DNA from: Chryseobacterium sp. G0162
GTDB lineage: Bacteria > Bacteroidota > Bacteroidia > Flavobacteriales > Weeksellaceae
Assembly: GCF_003815715.1 (NCBI RefSeq)
Contig: NZ_CP033922.1
Location: forward strand, 4,450,001-4,514,000
DNA length: 64,000 nucleotides
Reading direction: 5' to 3'
The notes below the pieces were generated by a model. That model ran no database searches. It was given only the letters and a program-made list of their open reading frames with translations, and was not told the DNA's origin. Position 1 is the first letter of the stretch. Each line of letters opens with the position of its first letter. This document shows positions 11,347-19,978 of the stretch, in pieces. Position numbers and translations under genes: made by a program.

Positions 11347-12558
11347 ATGAAACGTTCAGGAACCGCAGATTTACCCCTTCACTATGGCAAAGTACCGCCA
11401 TGGCTTTATGAACGGATGTCTGTTCTCGGACTTTCCATTGTTGAAGCTATTCTGACGGATTATGGTAAAGATGAGGTGCTTCGTAGATTAGCAGATCCGT
11501 TTTGGTTTCAAAGTTTTGGTGCTGTGATGGGCATGGATTGGCATTCTTCAGGAATAACCACTTCGGTAATGGGAGCTTTGAAACGTTCCATTAATCCTAA
11601 TTCCCAATCACTCGGACTTTATATTTGTGGCGGAAAGGGGAAATTTTCACGAGAAACTCCGTCTGAATTGATTCAAATTGCAGATAAAACAGGCTTAAAT
11701 GGGCATGAACTTGTAAAAGCAAGCAAACTTTCAGCAAAAGTTGATAATACAGCGATTCAGGATGGCTATCAGTTGTATCTGCATAATTTTATTCTTTCAG
11801 ATAATGGAAGCTGGAGTGTTGTTCAGCAGGGAATGCACGAATCTGATGGTACAGCAAGACGCTATCATTGGCATTCCGGAAACATGACCTCTTTTGTAGA
11901 GGAGCCTCATACCGGAATTAACGGGATTTCAAGAGGACGTATTCTAAACCTTACGGATGCCGAGGCGGCGGAAAACCGGAAAGGAATTCTGGATATTTCT
12001 CACACGGATTCTATAGACGTCATGAAAGATTTTTCAAGATTGATTCTTCCTGCTCATCACGATGTTCAGGCTTCCGATGTTGATCTTAAGCGTTTGGGTG
12101 CACTTTTATATATTACCCGTGAGCAGCAGCCTCAGAATTTTGAAGATTTACTGATGCTAGAAGGAGTTGGACCAAGAACCATGCAGTCTTTGGCTTTGGT
12201 GAGTGAGGTCATTCATGGAGCTCCATCAAGATTTACCGATCCAGCAAGGTTTTCCTTTGCTCATGGAGGAAAAGACGGACATCCGTTCCCGGTTCCAATC
12301 CATGTATATGATGAAAGCATTGGCATTCTCAGAAAAGGGATTGAAAAATCAAAACTGGGAAATTCAGATAAACTCAATACTTTAAATAAGCTTCATCAAA
12401 TAGTAGCCAGTGCTGAAAAAGATTTCACTCCGGATTTTGATATCCAGGAAGTCATTGAAGAAGAACGTCAGAATTCATGGCGTTTTGGAGGGAAAACAAT
12501 GATGGGAGATGCTCAAAAACCTAGTTCTCCTAAACCCATCCAGCTCTCTTTATTTTAA
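11347..12558 (+). CDS. DUF763 domain-containing protein
   Basis: A 403-residue protein with the DUF763 signature from its first residue: MKRSGTADLPLHYGKVPPWL, then IVEAILTDYGKDEVLRRLADPFWFQSFGAVMGMDWHSSG. The family is widespread in archaea and scattered in bacteria. An internal helix-hairpin-helix-like stretch (LLMLEGVGPRTMQSLALVSE, about residues 265-284) suggests contact with nucleic acid, and HGGKDGHPFPVP is conserved. A role in DNA processing has been suggested from such features but is not established. The C-terminus ends in KPIQLSLF, which resembles a beta-clamp-binding tail. It appears to be a single gene. Confidence 0.88.
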   Translation: MKRSGTADLPLHYGKVPPWLYERMSVLGLSIVEAILTDYGKDEVLRRLADPFWFQSFGAVMGMDWHSSGITTSVMGALKRSINPNSQSLGLYICGGKGKFSRETPSELIQIADKTGLNGHELVKASKLSAKVDNTAIQDGYQLYLHNFILSDNGSWSVVQQGMHESDGTARRYHWHSGNMTSFVEEPHTGINGISRGRILNLTDAEAAENRKGILDISHTDSIDVMKDFSRLILPAHHDVQASDVDLKRLGALLYITREQQPQNFEDLLMLEGVGPRTMQSLALVSEVIHGAPSRFTDPARFSFAHGGKDGHPFPVPIHVYDESIGILRKGIEKSKLGNSDKLNTLNKLHQIVASAEKDFTPDFDIQEVIEEERQNSWRFGGKTMMGDAQKPSSPKPIQLSLF

Positions 12559-12822
12559 TGAAGATAAATTAACCATTGTTATAATAACAACAAATCTCCA
12601 TAATAACCATTTTTCTCCACTGGAGGGATGTCAAATCGTGGACTTGATAGGGTGGTATTCTCCATTACTTAAAGCAAGTGTTTAATTGTTGGAATTACTT
12701 AAATTATCGTTATTTCAGTGAACTATATGGTGTCAAATAACGGTTTAGTTATATTGTTTAATAATTATTGCTTTTAATTCAATTAAAAAAATTATTTTTA
12801 AAGTCTTAAAAAAATTGACCAG

Positions 12823-13413
12823 ATGACTCACAAATCACTTGAAATATGTTACGATTTTCCTTTTTTTCTTCAGGAAGAACTTGATGAAATATTTCAGGCT
12901 CACGAAAAGAAATTCTTTCAAAAAGGTGATTTTATTCTTGAAGAAGGCAAGATGGCTAATGAATATTATATTCTGGATAGCGGATTGGCCCGTTCATTTG
13001 TAAATGATTTTAACGGAAATGAAGTGACTACTCATTTTTTCGTGGAAAATGAGGTGATTATTGAGGTTTTATCTATGTTTCAAAGAATTCCCACTCAGGA
13101 AAATATTGTTTGTATTACAGACTGTGAATGCTGGAAACTGGATTACGATACTTTTCAGGAACTTTTTCACAAAATTCCCAATCTTAGAGAATGGGGAAGA
13201 GCCTGGATGTCTAAGGAACTTTTTGATTACAAGCAACGGTCTGTAGAAATGTTCACCCTTTCAGCTACCAGAAGATACCTGAATCTTCTGGAACAGAAAC
13301 CCAAAGTAATACAATTTGCTCCATTGAAGCAGATTGCATCCTACCTTGGAGTAACCGACACCTCCCTAAGTAGAATTCGGAAAGAATTAGTGTCTCATCC
13401 CAAGAAAAATTAA
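12823..13413 (+). CDS. Crp/Fnr family regulator (second copy)
   Basis: A 196-residue regulator with a cyclic-nucleotide-binding-like domain (FFQKGDFILEEGKMANEYYI) and a short winged helix (IASYLGVTDTSLSRIRKEL). Its recognition helix is nearly the same as that of the regulator at 6927 (LGVTEQSLSRIRSR), so similar DNA sites are expected. Three bases after the stop codon (TAA) begins a CTTGCC-N4-GGCAAG palindrome that abuts the -33 element of the next gene, a VOC protein. The genetic layout therefore repeats that of the first copy. Confidence 0.9.
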   Translation: MTHKSLEICYDFPFFLQEELDEIFQAHEKKFFQKGDFILEEGKMANEYYILDSGLARSFVNDFNGNEVTTHFFVENEVIIEVLSMFQRIPTQENIVCITDCECWKLDYDTFQELFHKIPNLREWGRAWMSKELFDYKQRSVEMFTLSATRRYLNLLEQKPKVIQFAPLKQIASYLGVTDTSLSRIRKELVSHPKKN

Positions 13414-13415
13414 AT

Positions 13416-13431
13416 CTTGCCTTATGGCAAG
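13416..13431. promoter_or_regulatory. Candidate Crp/Fnr operator palindrome
   Basis: CTTGCCTTATGGCAAG is a perfect 6-N4-6 inverted repeat, centred 29.5 bases before the TAATTTTG -7 box at 13453. This places it near -40, the class II activator position used by Crp and Fnr proteins. Confidence 0.55.
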
Positions 13432-13460
13432 TTGATTTTCACGATACCTTGGTAATTTTG
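13432..13460 (+). promoter_or_regulatory. Promoter of the VOC gene at 13491
   Basis: TTG at 13432-13434 and TAATTTTG at 13453-13460 are separated by 18 bases, close to the Bacteroidetes -33/-7 layout. The palindrome above touches the -33 box. Confidence 0.5.
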
Positions 13461-13490
13461 GATTACAGTTTAACACCAAAATTATTAAAA

Positions 13491-13913
13491 ATGAAAATCA
13501 ATCAAATCTATGTCAATTTACCTGTAAAAGACGTACAGAAAACCAGAGAATTCTGGACAGAGCTTGGCTTTTCAATCAACGAACAGTTTTCAAATGATAA
13601 AGCAATATGTGTAGTGATGAAGGAAGATCATATCTACACTATGTTTCTGAGAGAAGATTTTTTTCAAACCTTTACCAACAGACCTTTTGCAAAAGGGGAT
13701 ACAACGCAGGTACTTCTTGCTATTGGAGTAGAGAGCCAGGAAGAAGTTAATCAAATGGTAAACACAGCTATCAAGAATGGGGGATCCAAATACAGTGAAA
13801 CAGTAGATTACGGTTGGATGTACCAAAGTGCTTTTGCTGATATAGACGGACATCAGTGGGAAGTAATGCATGCTGATCTTTCTAAGATGCCTACAGAAAT
13901 TCATCAATCATAA
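13491..13913 (+). CDS. VOC family protein
   Basis: A 140-residue VOC protein starting at ATG 13491 (MKINQIYVNLPVKDVQKTREF); an upstream TTG would run across its own promoter. The pattern NLPVKDVQKTREFWTELGFSI and the C-terminal DYGWMYQSAFADIDGHQWEVM place it with the PhnB/YaeR-like VOC group often annotated as glyoxalase or extradiol dioxygenase. Metal ligands are not certain. It lies downstream of a Crp/Fnr gene and 13 bases ahead of a DinB gene, so the VOC and DinB genes probably share a transcript. Confidence 0.87.
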   Translation: MKINQIYVNLPVKDVQKTREFWTELGFSINEQFSNDKAICVVMKEDHIYTMFLREDFFQTFTNRPFAKGDTTQVLLAIGVESQEEVNQMVNTAIKNGGSKYSETVDYGWMYQSAFADIDGHQWEVMHADLSKMPTEIHQS

Positions 13914-13926
13914 TATCGAATTTGAG

Positions 13927-14388
13927 ATGGAAGCGAAATCAAATGAGATAACATTGGTACAACACCAGGTAAGTGTTACCTATAAAGTGATCTCAATCAA
14001 TATAGAAGGAATTACCCATGAGGAATCAATGATTTTTCCTAATGGTGAAGCCAATTGTATGAACTGGGTGTTAGGACATTTAATTGACGTAAGAAATGGT
14101 TTGTTACATATTCTGGGAGAGGATTCAGTATGGAATGGAGAACCATTTTCAGCTTATAAGAGAGGGGTTATTGCTTTAGAAAAAAAAGATGAGTTTGTAG
14201 ATTTTGAAGAATTAAAGTCATATCTGCAAAAATCTCAGGAAAAACTGGAAGCAAAATTAAATACCCTTGATAGGTTTAATCCTGAAAATATTAATGATAT
14301 TGCAACACTCTGCTTTCATGAGAACTATCACTCCGGACAGTTGGGATATATTCGCAGGCTCTTGGGTAAATCAGGAGGAATAAAATGA
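13927..14388 (+). CDS. DinB family protein
   Basis: A 153-residue four-helix-bundle protein. The start is ATG 13927 (MEAKSNEITLVQHQ); the frame is open further upstream into the VOC gene but that part is not family-like. Family features are NCMNWVLGHLIDVRNGLL with a His, and the late HENYHSGQLGYIRRLLG. The three His residues (LGHL, FHENYH) form the metal site of DinB/YfiT enzymes, which include metal-dependent thiol transferases. It follows the VOC gene by 13 bases. The substrate is unknown. Confidence 0.87.
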   Translation: MEAKSNEITLVQHQVSVTYKVISINIEGITHEESMIFPNGEANCMNWVLGHLIDVRNGLLHILGEDSVWNGEPFSAYKRGVIALEKKDEFVDFEELKSYLQKSQEKLEAKLNTLDRFNPENINDIATLCFHENYHSGQLGYIRRLLGKSGGIK

Positions 14389-14557
14389 TAGATCAGTAAA
14401 AAGCCCCTTGATTAAGCTTAAAAATCTGTGGTATCTGGGAGAAAAATATATCCATCATTCAATTTTATCGTAGATAAAGACTCCTGCACTTTAAAAGCAG
14501 AAAGCTTGTCAATGCACCCTTTCATTTTTCTTACTTTAATATCAAAAAAACAAAATA

Positions 14558-15082
14558 ATGGACACACCAAAATCAAAAAAAGTAGAACTCGTTATTCCGG
14601 CTTATAGAATGCATACCCAAAGCTTTATCAATGTTTTGGATGGTATTTCGGAAGAAGATGCTTTGAAAAGAATTGAAAACAAAACCAACCATATTATCTG
14701 GATGGCAGGAAACTTTGTGAATATGCGCTACGGCTTAGGCTGGGTGCTTGGGCTTCAGGAGCAAGATCCTAATAATGATTTGTTCTTTCAGGGGAAAGCA
14801 TTGGACGAAAGCTTTACATATCCAACACTAGAAGATTTGAAGAAAAATTTTCATGATATTTCTGCAAAAGTATATCAGAAGTTATTGGAGGTAACCGACG
14901 AAGAACTTGATGAAATCTTTGAAATAGGGATGAATATTCCTTTTATTAAAGAAACCAAGCTCAATTTTGTTGGTATGTGCATTGGTCGGGAAGATTATCT
15001 CTGCGGGCAAATAGGTTTGATGCGCAGAATTTTAGACTATCCGGGAATGAAGTATGATGTGGATGAAAATATTAAATATTAA
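14558..15082 (+). CDS. DinB-like protein
   Basis: A 174-residue protein with the same helical plan as the DinB gene before it: NHIIWMAGNFVNMRYGLGWVLG aligns with NCMNWVLGHLIDVRNGLL, and REDYLCGQIGLMRRIL with ENYHSGQLGYIRRLL. The metal-ligand histidines of DinB are replaced (GNFV for GHLI, EDYLCGQ for ENYHSGQ), so the metal site is probably lost or altered. It is separated by only three bases from the following alpha/beta hydrolase, and the two are likely cotranscribed. A non-catalytic or binding role is possible. Confidence 0.8.
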   Translation: MDTPKSKKVELVIPAYRMHTQSFINVLDGISEEDALKRIENKTNHIIWMAGNFVNMRYGLGWVLGLQEQDPNNDLFFQGKALDESFTYPTLEDLKKNFHDISAKVYQKLLEVTDEELDEIFEIGMNIPFIKETKLNFVGMCIGREDYLCGQIGLMRRILDYPGMKYDVDENIKY

Positions 15083-15085
15083 TCT

Positions 15086-15862
15086 ATGAATCCATTAGAA
15101 AAAGGATATAAGCAAGTCAACGGGATCCAGATGTATTATGAAATCTATGGTTCAGGAAAACCCCTGGTTTTAATTCATGGTGGAGGTTCCTCTATTCTCT
15201 ATGACTTTAAAGAAGTCATTGCAAGGCTGGAAAATGAATTTCAGCTTATTGGAATAGATCTCCAGAATCATGGGCGAAGTGAACACCGTGATATTCCTGA
15301 AACATTTGAACAGGACGCTGATGATGTAGCAGCACTTTTGAAGGCCCTGAATGTTGATAAAGCTTCATTCTGGGGATTCAGTAATGGTGGAAATACCGTA
15401 ATGCAGATTGGGCATCGTCATCCCAAAATTGTAGAAAAACTGGTTGTAGCTTCAGCGTTTTATAAAAGAAACGGAATGATGGATGGCTTTTTTGAAATGA
15501 TGAATGAAGCTACATTTGACTCCATGCCGGAGCCTTTCAAAATCAACTTTTTGAATCTAAACCCAGACTTTTCTAAACTGGAAAATCTCTTCGAGAAGGA
15601 TAGCAAAAGAATGCAAACCTTTGTAGATTGGAGTGATGACGTGCTCAGCTCCATACAATCACCTACCTTATTTATTAGTGGAGATAAGGATGTGATGAAA
15701 CCGGAACATACCATAGCAATGTGGAGGCTGGTAGAAAATTCACAATTAATGATCCTTCCTGTAGGACATGGAACTTATATGATGGCTGATTTTGATGGTA
15801 GCCTCAATGAAAATTTAGTCAACTTTACTATAAAAGAAGTTGCAAATTTTTTAAATAATTAA
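15086..15862 (+). CDS. Alpha/beta hydrolase
   Basis: A 258-residue alpha/beta hydrolase with the oxyanion motif HGGGSSILYDF (residues 31-41), a DLQNHGRSEH turn, and nucleophile Ser99 in GFSNGG. The acid is probably the Asp in ISGDKDVMKPEH and the base His in PVGHGTYM. The nucleophile motif GFSNGG in place of the more usual GHSMGG is typical of 3-oxoadipate-enol-lactonase-like proteins, though the substrate is unknown. It begins three bases after the DinB-like gene. Confidence 0.9.
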   Translation: MNPLEKGYKQVNGIQMYYEIYGSGKPLVLIHGGGSSILYDFKEVIARLENEFQLIGIDLQNHGRSEHRDIPETFEQDADDVAALLKALNVDKASFWGFSNGGNTVMQIGHRHPKIVEKLVVASAFYKRNGMMDGFFEMMNEATFDSMPEPFKINFLNLNPDFSKLENLFEKDSKRMQTFVDWSDDVLSSIQSPTLFISGDKDVMKPEHTIAMWRLVENSQLMILPVGHGTYMMADFDGSLNENLVNFTIKEVANFLNN

Positions 15863-15945
15863 ACAATTACAATACGATTGAGATTTGTCTAAGGGGTGAA
15901 CCATTCGTACTTCAAATAAACAATAACATTTTAAAATTAAAAATC

Positions 15946-16377
15946 ATGGCAAAATTAAATCCATACCTAAATTTTGATGGAACCGCTGAAGAAGCTTTCA
16001 ATTTTTACAAATCCATTTTTGGTGGTGAATTCGTAGGTGAAATTCATAAAATGGGAAATGCTCCTGGTACTGAAAACCTTTCTGAAGAAGAAAAAAACAG
16101 AGTAATGCATATTGCTCTTCCAGTGGGAAGTGATCTTTTAATGGCTTCTGATATTGTTCCTAGCTTCGGGCAGAAGCTGAATGTAGGAAATAATAATTAT
16201 GTTTCCATTTTCCCGGACTCTAGAGAGGACGCAGACAGAATCTTTAAAGGACTTTCTGAAGGTGGAAATATAGAAATGCCCATTGAAGATCAGTTTTGGG
16301 GAGACTATTTTGGAAGTTTTCAGGACAAATATGGTGTTCATTGGATGATAAACTATAATGAAGAATACACGAAATAA
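15946..16377 (+). CDS. PhnB-like VOC family protein
   Basis: A 143-residue PhnB/YjdN-type VOC protein: NPYLNFDGTAEEAFNFYKSIFGGEF at the start (split here as NPYLNFDGTAEEAF and KSIFGGEF), a central MHIALPVGSDLLMASD, and a C-terminal DQFWGDYFGSFQDKYGV-H-W block. These are the conserved parts of the group formerly called 3-demethylubiquinone methyltransferase-like. Enzyme activity has not been shown for most members. It is monocistronic, ending at a strong terminator. Confidence 0.85.
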   Translation: MAKLNPYLNFDGTAEEAFNFYKSIFGGEFVGEIHKMGNAPGTENLSEEEKNRVMHIALPVGSDLLMASDIVPSFGQKLNVGNNNYVSIFPDSREDADRIFKGLSEGGNIEMPIEDQFWGDYFGSFQDKYGVHWMINYNEEYTK

Positions 16378-16398
16378 TCTTATATTTAACTAAATTAT

Positions 16399-16434
16399 AA
16401 AAAGAGATGCCCGTTTTCGGGCAGCTCTTTTATT
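16399..16434 (+). terminator. Terminator after the PhnB-like gene
   Basis: AAAGAGaTGCCCG pairs with CGGGCAgCTCTTT across a short T-rich loop and is followed by TTAT. Confidence 0.8.
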
Positions 16435-16452
16435 CAATCAAAAAATTAAACT

Positions 16453-16866
16453 ATGGATCCAATTAAAATAGACATTACCATTTTAGCACCGGTAGAAAAA
16501 GTATGGAATTATTTCAATGAACCCAAGCATATTACCAAATGGAATTTTGCCCATGAAAGCTGGCATTGTCCAAGTTCTGAAAACGATCTGAAGGTAGGCG
16601 GAAAATTTAAAAACAAAATGGAAGCAAAAGATAAAAGCTTTGCATTTGATTTTGAAGGGGTTTATGATGAAGTAACACCTCATGAGCTCATAAAATATCA
16701 TATGGAAGACGGGCGTAAAGTAGAGGTGATCTTTGATAAGATTGATGAGAATACCACAAAAGTTATCGAAATTTTCGATCCGGAGAAACAAAATTCTGTG
16801 GAGATGCAGCGAGATGGCTGGTATGCTATTCTCAATAATTTTCATAAGTACGTTGAGAACCATTAA
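16453..16866 (+). CDS. SRPBCC/AHSA1-like protein
   Basis: A 137-residue START/Bet v1-fold protein of the Aha1-C-like (AHSA1, DUF1857-like) group: an N-terminal ITILAPVEKVWNYFNEPKH, a central GGKFKNKMEAKD, and a C-terminal helix RDGWYAILNNFHKYVE. These small single-domain proteins have a deep hydrophobic cavity and probably bind a ligand. It stands just before the RNA-polymerase-alpha-CTD-like gene. No substrate can be named. Confidence 0.87.
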   Translation: MDPIKIDITILAPVEKVWNYFNEPKHITKWNFAHESWHCPSSENDLKVGGKFKNKMEAKDKSFAFDFEGVYDEVTPHELIKYHMEDGRKVEVIFDKIDENTTKVIEIFDPEKQNSVEMQRDGWYAILNNFHKYVENH

Positions 16867-16901
16867 AAATACGTTGTGTCGCCATGATCAATTTAGTTAT
16901 C

Positions 16902-17141
16902 ATGTCAAAGAGTTTGAATTCCATATATGCTGTAAGCTATGATCCTGAGGAAGATTTTCTATTGGGAGTTATTGCAGTACCTGCAAGAAGAGCTTTGAAG
17001 AAGGAAAAAATAGATTCTTTGGAAAAACTATCGGATTATTCTGAAAAAGAAATACTGCAGCTACATGGTTTCGGGAAAAATGCAATGATGAAGCTAAAAG
17101 ACTATATGAAGGAGAATCAGATGTGTTTTAAGGAAGCATAA
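16902..17141 (+). CDS. RNA polymerase alpha C-terminal-domain-like protein
   Basis: A 79-residue protein consisting of a single helix-hairpin-helix domain: GVIAVPARRALKKEKIDSLEKL (shown as VPARRALKKEKIDSL), then YSEKEILQLHGFGKNAMMKLK. This closely resembles the alpha subunit C-terminal domain that contacts UP elements and activators, but it stands alone without the N-terminal domain. The start is ATG 16902 (MSKSLNSIYA), though ATG 16884 six codons earlier is possible. Such orphan domains occur in several Bacteroidetes. A role in binding DNA is likely; effects on transcription are unproven. Confidence 0.75.
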   Translation: MSKSLNSIYAVSYDPEEDFLLGVIAVPARRALKKEKIDSLEKLSDYSEKEILQLHGFGKNAMMKLKDYMKENQMCFKEA

Positions 17142-17666
17142 AAGTAAAAAGCCCTGAATTTTATCGTGTCGTTGTGAATAGATAGATGCAATTCTTTTTG
17201 AGCAAAAGGACATAGGATTTGCTTTGCTTTATGCATGTAATTTTTTACCATGAAACTTATATCGTCTCTGTCATTCTGGATGGAGCAAAGCGTAATGAAG
17301 AATCTCAAGAATAATCTCCCGCAGATTTTATAAATATGTTCAGCTAGATTTGCTTAATCTGCAAAGTGGAAAAAATAAAGAGTATCTCTGTCATTCTGAA
17401 TGAAACGGAGTGTAATGAAGAATCTCAATAATAATCTCCCACAGATTTTATAAATATGTTCAGCTAGATTTGCTCAATCTGCAAAGTGGAAAAAATAAAG
17501 AATATCTCTGTCATTCTGAATGAAGCAGAACATAACAAAGATTCTTAACCCAGAAAAAGATCATAAAATCTACAGTTTCTACAGATTTTATGAATAAATT
17601 GTCTACAAAATAAATTCTATCATTAAGAAAGAATAAATATAAAATCAACCTTTAAAATTTAAACTT
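17142..17666. other. Gene-free region holding a tandem repeat
   Basis: No coding sequence is supported here. The stretch holds the 120-base tandem repeat at 17265-17547 and AT-rich flanks with a degenerate copy of its sequence (ACAGATTTTATGAATAAATT near 17581). Confidence 0.6.
17265..17547. repeat. 120-base tandem repeat, two full copies and a partial third
   Basis: Copies start at 17265, 17385 and 17505 with a period of exactly 120 bases and only a few substitutions between them; the third copy fades after about 43 bases. Each unit begins TCTCTGTCATTCTG and contains GTAATGAAGAATCTCA, a motif that recurs in reverse orientation at 42739-42794. It is non-coding. Confidence 0.9.
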
Positions 17667-18533
17667 ATGAATAACGATATTTTTCCATGTCTCTGGTATG
17701 ACGGAGACGCCAAGCAATCCGCAGAATTTTACTGTAAGGTTTTTGGTGGCGAAATTACGGCAGATACTCCTGTGGTAATGAACATTGATTTGTTCGGACA
17801 AAGATTAATGCTTTTGAATGGTGGTCCTCATTTCAAAAAGAATCCTTCCATTTCATTTATGGTAATCTGTGATTCCGAAGATGAGGTGCAAAAATATTGG
17901 GATCAGTTACTGGAAGGGGGGATGGCTCTTATGGAACTTGGGTCATATTCATGGAGTAAGAAATATGGATGGGTTCAGGATAAATATGGGGTGACCTGGC
18001 AATTATTTTTAGGAGAAAAAGCACAGGAGCAGAAAATAGTTCCTACTTTGATGTTTATTCATGAAAATAATGGAAAAGCCAAAGAAGCAATGGAGCTTTA
18101 TACCCAAACATTCCCAAATTCAAGCATTGGAAATATTTTGAAATATGGTGATGGAAGTGAAGGTCATTCTAATTCTGAGCCAACAGAAAATGTTCAGCAT
18201 GCCAATTTTGTTATTGATGGTTACTCTTTATTCTGTATGGATAATTCTTACGATCATCAGTTTGATTTTAATGAGGGTATTTCACTTGTTGTGATGACCG
18301 ATGACCAACAGCAAACCGATACTTACTGGAATGCACTTACCTCAAACGGAGGCAGAGAAAGTATGTGTGGTTGGTTAAAAGATAAATATGGGTTAAGTTG
18401 GCAGATTGTGCCTAAAAGGCTGATTCAGCTAATGAACGATCCGAATCAGGAAAAAGCCTATCAAGTGGTACAGGCGATGATGAAAATGCAGAAAATTATT
18501 ATTCAGGATTTAGAAGACGCTTATAATTCTTAA
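17667..18533 (+). CDS. Double PhnB-like VOC protein
   Basis: A 288-residue protein made of two PhnB-type VOC modules in tandem, about residues 3-120 and 125-262. Each has the family ends: FPCLWYDGDAKQSAEFYCKVFGG with WVQDKYGVTWQLFLG in the first, and PTLMFIHENNGKAKEAMELY with WLKDKYGLSWQIVPK in the second. The two-module form is common in Bacteroidetes and is thought to fold like the dimer of the single-module form. A helical tail follows. No substrate is known. Confidence 0.88.
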   Translation: MNNDIFPCLWYDGDAKQSAEFYCKVFGGEITADTPVVMNIDLFGQRLMLLNGGPHFKKNPSISFMVICDSEDEVQKYWDQLLEGGMALMELGSYSWSKKYGWVQDKYGVTWQLFLGEKAQEQKIVPTLMFIHENNGKAKEAMELYTQTFPNSSIGNILKYGDGSEGHSNSEPTENVQHANFVIDGYSLFCMDNSYDHQFDFNEGISLVVMTDDQQQTDTYWNALTSNGGRESMCGWLKDKYGLSWQIVPKRLIQLMNDPNQEKAYQVVQAMMKMQKIIIQDLEDAYNS

Positions 18534-18581
18534 AGATATTTCGGCTTATTGTTTGATGCTATGTAGAAAAAAGGTTTGCTT

Positions 18582-19415
18582 ATGAAAACACAGAACAAAT
18601 CACAATCTAAGTCGAGCGTCCCTAAGGAAGGGCAGTTTCCGGAAATTATCCGGGACGACTATCAGGGAAGTCAAAAGTTATTAAATAAGAAAGCCGTTAT
18701 TTCCGGAGGTGACAGTGGAATAGGCCAGGCGGTGGCCGTTCATTTTGCAAGGGAAGGAGCAGATGTTGCCATTATCTATAAGAAAAGTGATAATGATGCC
18801 AAAGAAACCAAAAGACTGGTAGAAAAAGAAGGCAGAAAATGCCTTTTGATGAAAGGTAATCTTACGAGAAAAGTATTCAGAACCCAATGTGCTGAAAAGA
18901 TTAAAGAATCATGGAAGAAGATTGATATTCTTGTTAATAACGCTGGAATTCACACTTCAAAAAATAGTCTGGAAAAAATATCTGATGATCAGATTCAAGA
19001 GACATTTGATACCAATATCATTTCTATGATTTCTTTTACCCGGAATTTTCTTACGATGATGAAAAAAGGAGGTCGGATTATTTGTACCACTTCTGTTACC
19101 GCTTATCGGGGAAGTGATCATTTGATTGATTATGCTGCAACAAAAGGAGCGATCTTATCCTTTATTCGTTCATTGGCCGATAATCTTGCTGAAAAAGAAA
19201 TTTTGGTGAACGGTGTTGCTCCGGGGCCTATATGGACGCCGCTTGTAAAAGAAGCATTTGATGATCTTTCAACATTTGGGAAAGATACTCCGCTGAAGCG
19301 TGCTGGTCAACCATCAGAAGTAGCTCCGGCTTATGTTTTTCTTGCTTCTAAAGATGCCAGTTATATTACAGGTGAGGTAATTCATATTAATGGCGGAGAT
19401 TTTGTTGGAGGTTAA
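18582..19415 (+). CDS. SDR family oxidoreductase
   Basis: A 277-residue classical short-chain dehydrogenase with a long N-terminal extension typical of the YhdF/YghA glucose-dehydrogenase-like group (QFPEIIRDDYQGSQKLLNKK). The NAD(P)-binding motif is SGGDSGIGQAVA, then NNAG at about residue 122, the catalytic Ser in TTSVTAYRG and YAATK. The start is ATG 18582; a TTG six bases earlier is less likely. A polar lysine-rich start suggests a soluble protein. The substrate is probably a polyol or aldehyde and is uncertain. Confidence 0.92.
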   Translation: MKTQNKSQSKSSVPKEGQFPEIIRDDYQGSQKLLNKKAVISGGDSGIGQAVAVHFAREGADVAIIYKKSDNDAKETKRLVEKEGRKCLLMKGNLTRKVFRTQCAEKIKESWKKIDILVNNAGIHTSKNSLEKISDDQIQETFDTNIISMISFTRNFLTMMKKGGRIICTTSVTAYRGSDHLIDYAATKGAILSFIRSLADNLAEKEILVNGVAPGPIWTPLVKEAFDDLSTFGKDTPLKRAGQPSEVAPAYVFLASKDASYITGEVIHINGGDFVGG

Positions 19416-19497
19416 AAGGTATACTTATGATCTTAGCGTATTCATTTTGGCTACCCAATCATTAAATTTAAAAATCACTTAATATATTTAACACATT

Positions 19498-19926
19498 ATG
19501 GAACAATTATCATATGAATTAGAAATCAATGCAGAACCTGAAAAAGTATGGAGTGTCCTTTGGGGAGATATTACCTACAGACAATGGACAACGGCTTTTA
19601 CAGAAGGTTCTTTTTATGAAGGAGAACTGGAAGAAAATAACATTATAAAATTCTTAGACCCTAAACATAACGGGATGTACAGCCGTGTTGAAAAAGTGAT
19701 TCCCAATGAGGAAATTAAATTTCTGCACCTGGGAGAAATTTATGAAGGAATTGAAGTCGCTAAGGATTGGGGTGATGCAACGGAATCTTATTTCCTGGAA
19801 GAAAATGATGAAGGAACACTATTGAAAGCAGTCATTAAAACTCCGGCGGAGTTTAAAGATTTTTTTGAAGAAAAATTTCCCAAAGCGCTGAATATTATCA
19901 AACACCTTTCAGAAAATCAGCTTTAA
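19498..19926 (+). CDS. SRPBCC family protein
   Basis: A 142-residue START-fold protein. The N-terminal SYELEINAEPEKVWSVLWGD and the central NGMYSRVEKVIPNEEIKFLHLGE fit the AHSA1-like pattern, ending in a long helix (FPKALNIIKHLSENQ). It is followed 52 bases later by a paralogue with the same beginning (ETLSYETIIDAPLQKVWDILW), so the pair arose by duplication. The ligand is unknown. Confidence 0.85.
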   Translation: MEQLSYELEINAEPEKVWSVLWGDITYRQWTTAFTEGSFYEGELEENNIIKFLDPKHNGMYSRVEKVIPNEEIKFLHLGEIYEGIEVAKDWGDATESYFLEENDEGTLLKAVIKTPAEFKDFFEEKFPKALNIIKHLSENQL

Positions 19927-19978
19927 AGCAATGCTCATTTAAAAAGTAAAAAGACAATCAATCACAAAATTTTAAAAT

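Noticed and set aside
17117-17308. Minus-strand 63-codon open frame over the repeat
   Set aside because: Its sequence derives from the gene end and the dispersed repeat; no protein features.
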